A stretch of DNA of 15,737 nucleotides, taken from the NCBI GenBank assembly GCA_030616195.1, contig JAUWXW010000010.1, positions 1 through 15,737 on the forward strand, given 5' to 3'. The notes beneath the pieces were generated by a model. That model was not told the origin of the DNA, searched no databases, and worked only from the letters and a program-made list of their open reading frames with translations. Of the stretch, positions 13,691 through 15,737 are shown piece after piece. The first letter of the stretch is position 1; each line of letters begins with the position of its first letter. This stretch comes from Chloroflexota bacterium. Its GTDB lineage: Bacteria; Chloroflexota; Dehalococcoidia; RBG-13-53-26. A program made the translations under genes and the position numbers.

Positions 13691-15373
13691 ATGGGTTCTG
13701 AGGAAAGATATGACTTTGTCATCGTAGGTGGTGGGCCTAACGGTGTAACCCTGGCCGCCTATCTGGGCAAGTGCGGAGCCAGCGTATGTGTGCTGGAGGA
13801 GAGGCCGGAAGCTGGGGGAGCAGTGGAGAACACGGAGCCTATAGCTGGGGTGCACATCAATCCCCATGCCATCATCATGTATGGGGGAGCAGCCCCTGGC
13901 TTTGAGCAATTGGAGTTATGGAAGTACGGATTCCGCATTAGCCAAGTTCGGATGCCCGAACCTACGGGTGCTGCAGAAGGGGGTGTTGCCACTACTGCTG
14001 GGTGGGCACCCATTTCTGAAAAGGACATGATGGGCTTTGCCAAGCTGAGTGGCTTGCTGGGTCAACCTCCCTTTATCAGAGACCTGCTGCGGGCTACGTT
14101 CTGGTGCCCGCCGCACCCTCCGGAGGTGGAGGTAACTGCCGACAACGTTCCCTATATGCAGGTGTACAAGCAGCACCAACCTGACGTGTGGACTGAGGAA
14201 CTGATGGAAATGACCATGTTTGACCTCATGGACGAGCATTTGGACACTGAGCCCTTCAAGGTGCAGCAGGCGATCATAGCCTGGTACTCGGGGGCGGCGG
14301 GCCATTGGCAGGGGGTGGCTATTCCAGCCTGGTGCTGCGATATAGCCTGCAACATATATAACCGGAGTGATGTTCCTCGCGGCGGCATGCACGATTACTT
14401 TCATGCCGTTATGCGTTGTGCCCTGGCTTACGGGGTGGTGGTGCGTACTTGCTGTCCGGTTGATGAGATCATCCTCAACAATGGTACGGCAGTCGGGGTC
14501 CGACTGAGGGACACTGCCACCTGTGCGGAGAAAAAGATCTGGGCGACGAAGGCGGTGGTCAGTGCAGTTGACGTGAGACAGACTTTCAACAAACTTATCG
14601 GCCCACAGCACGTGGATGTCGGATTCTTGCAGAAAGTAAATGACATCAGCCTTAAGGGAGGCAGTATCTACGTATCTCACTTCCTTACTCGTGAGCCCCT
14701 TCGCCCCAAGGCGAAGTTTGGCGAGATGATCGGTGGACCATACCCCATGGACTCGCGTGATATCTATTATGACCATGTAGCCGATGTAGATGGCAAGAGA
14801 GGTTTTCCCACTATGCCGCCGGAGAGGACGATCTGGATCTGGACTCCGTACGGAAGGTTTCCCTCCTCAGACCCGCAGTGCACCATCCCCGACCGCTACG
14901 TTATGTCTCCTGTCTATCATTATGTCGCCCCACCAGAGTACTACGTGGGAGGGCTTGATGCTGCAAAGAGGATGAAGGATGAGATGAACGCCTTCGTGCG
15001 CCAGTCAATGTCCGAGGTAATTGAGAATGTAGACTCGGACAACATTGTTTACCAGTGGGCCAACAGCCCTTACGACTCGGAGTTTCGCAACACCGGGCTT
15101 ATTGGTGGCACCTGGTGTGGGACTCGCCATTGCAGTGACCAGTGGGCGGAGAATCGTCCTATACCCGAGCTGGCTCGCTACCGCACCCCCATTGATGGGC
15201 TCTACCTTTGCAACCAGACGGCTTGCCATCCGGGAGGTCTGTTTCTGATGGCTATCCCCTACAACCTGATGCACATCCTGATTGAGGACGGCATCGCCGA
15301 GCCCGGCGATTGGTGGTACCCGTCGCCGTGGTACATTCCGCAGCAAGGAAAGAAATCAGCGATACCTCGCTGA
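13691..15373 (+). CDS. CrtI/PYROXD2-like FAD-dependent oxidoreductase, paralog 3
   Basis: This 560-residue protein is the closest relative of paralog 2, probably from a recent tandem duplication. It has the same FAD motifs (IVGGGPNG at 11-18, LEERPEAGG, DGLYLCNQTACHPGGL), the same extra cysteines (CC at 215-216, C476, C481, C512) and the same C-terminal WWYPSPWYIP and SAIPR. Its divergence from paralog 2 is concentrated in residues 83-106 and in a few later segments, as expected if the substrate pocket or lid has changed. The ATG is preceded by GGAGGT (13681-13686), 4 nt away. The 112-nt gap to paralog 2 holds no convincing promoter: two TTGACA hexamers occur (near 13652 and 13671), but neither has a matching -10. 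The stop is 17 nt before the next start. Confidence 0.86.
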   Translation: MGSEERYDFVIVGGGPNGVTLAAYLGKCGASVCVLEERPEAGGAVENTEPIAGVHINPHAIIMYGGAAPGFEQLELWKYGFRISQVRMPEPTGAAEGGVATTAGWAPISEKDMMGFAKLSGLLGQPPFIRDLLRATFWCPPHPPEVEVTADNVPYMQVYKQHQPDVWTEELMEMTMFDLMDEHLDTEPFKVQQAIIAWYSGAAGHWQGVAIPAWCCDIACNIYNRSDVPRGGMHDYFHAVMRCALAYGVVVRTCCPVDEIILNNGTAVGVRLRDTATCAEKKIWATKAVVSAVDVRQTFNKLIGPQHVDVGFLQKVNDISLKGGSIYVSHFLTREPLRPKAKFGEMIGGPYPMDSRDIYYDHVADVDGKRGFPTMPPERTIWIWTPYGRFPSSDPQCTIPDRYVMSPVYHYVAPPEYYVGGLDAAKRMKDEMNAFVRQSMSEVIENVDSDNIVYQWANSPYDSEFRNTGLIGGTWCGTRHCSDQWAENRPIPELARYRTPIDGLYLCNQTACHPGGLFLMAIPYNLMHILIEDGIAEPGDWWYPSPWYIPQQGKKSAIPR

Positions 15374-15390
15374 AAAGGAGGGAGGATACT

Positions 15391-15737
15391 ATGGAAGAGC
15401 TGATTGGCAAGGTATTCGACGAGTTTCCCACTGAAAGCGATTGGGACGCAGTTATCGTAGGTGCCGGGCCCAACGGTCTGATGACAGGAGCGTATCTGGC
15501 CAGTGCCGGGGCCAAGGTAGCCGTGATCGAGCGCCGCTACGAGGTGGGAGGTGGGCTGGCCACTGAAGAGATCCTCTTCCCCTGCTACTACTCCAACATG
15601 CATGCCGTCTATCACATGATGGTGGACTATATGCCGGTAATCCAGGACTTTAACCTGGACCGCCATGCCCTGACCTGGATCAAGCCTAACCTTCAGACTG
15701 CCATGGTGTTTGAGGATGGCAGCTCCTTGCTCCTGAC
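15391..15737 (+). CDS. PYROXD2-like FAD-dependent oxidoreductase, N-terminal part (runs off window)
   Basis: The frame is open from ATG at 15391 to the right edge, giving 115 complete codons. FAD-binding VIVGAGPNGL begins near residue 21, followed by VIERRYEVGGGLATEEI. The GGGLATEEI block and a later DFNLDRHAL resemble PYROXD2-type proteins more closely than the three preceding paralogs do, and the N-terminus carries about 12 extra residues. It is therefore a more distant, fourth member of the cluster. A long AAGGAGGGAGG stretch (15375-15385) precedes the start, and the gap to paralog 3 is only 17 nt, so the two are almost certainly co-transcribed. The C-terminal FAD motif and full length cannot be seen. 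Confidence 0.85.
   Translation, partial: MEELIGKVFDEFPTESDWDAVIVGAGPNGLMTGAYLASAGAKVAVIERRYEVGGGLATEEILFPCYYSNMHAVYHMMVDYMPVIQDFNLDRHALTWIKPNLQTAMVFEDGSSLLL

Noticed and set aside
13916..14776. 286-residue open frame on the minus strand within paralog 3
   Set aside because: It is an antisense shadow of paralog 3, with resemblance to the shadow in paralog 2 explained by the duplication.

Overview
The window reads as a piece of a bacterial chromosome, most likely from an anaerobic or facultative, uncultivated lineage. By inference only, it resembles Chloroflexota of the Dehalococcoidia type: a PKD/leucine-rich surface protein with a NLEAAIREAI-type entry, a tungsten-type aldehyde:ferredoxin oxidoreductase with its own MoeB-like/MoaD-like pair, mid-range GC, and sigma70-like promoters with bacterial Shine-Dalgarno sites. 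No rRNA, tRNA, CRISPR array, transposase or insertion sequence was seen.

Layout. 1-981 (-) is a 3'-truncated acyl-CoA dehydrogenase. It is divergent from 1287-2882 (+), a KstD/fumarate-reductase-type flavoprotein; the gap holds two facing-away promoters whose -35 boxes lie 12 nt apart. 2955-4838 (-) is a secreted, C-terminally anchored protein with a duplicated beta-rich domain, leucine-rich repeats and a PKD domain. 4945-5277 (-) is a small unknown protein probably transcribed ahead of it. A compact bidirectional promoter on a 15-bp palindrome (5359-5373) separates that pair from 5413-6576 (+), a fusion of dephospho-CoA kinase with a CoA-type Nudix hydrolase.

6709-8571 (+) encodes an aldehyde:ferredoxin oxidoreductase, followed by a MoeB/ThiF-like E1 enzyme (8702-9454) and a MoaD-like sulfur carrier (9451-9723). 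Together they look like a tungsten enzyme with its private pterin-sulfuration pair. After a 366-nt gap with a promoter and a potentially folded leader come four consecutive flavoproteins of the phytoene-desaturase/PYROXD2 superfamily (10090-11805, 11896-13578, 13691-15373, and 15391 to the edge). The first three are paralogs; the second and third are much closer to each other than to the first.

How the genes may work together (inference): the window is rich in redox enzymes acting on hydrophobic or CoA-linked carbon compounds: acyl-CoA dehydrogenase, KstD-like flavoprotein, aldehyde oxidoreductase and several CrtI-like flavoproteins. The AOR gene and the CrtI-like cluster are preceded by closely similar promoter-plus-initial-transcript modules (6623 and 9803), suggesting joint control. 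The flavoprotein array, with its cysteine-enriched copies and shared unusual C-terminus, is the best candidate for an undescribed pathway here; its substrate cannot be read from sequence.
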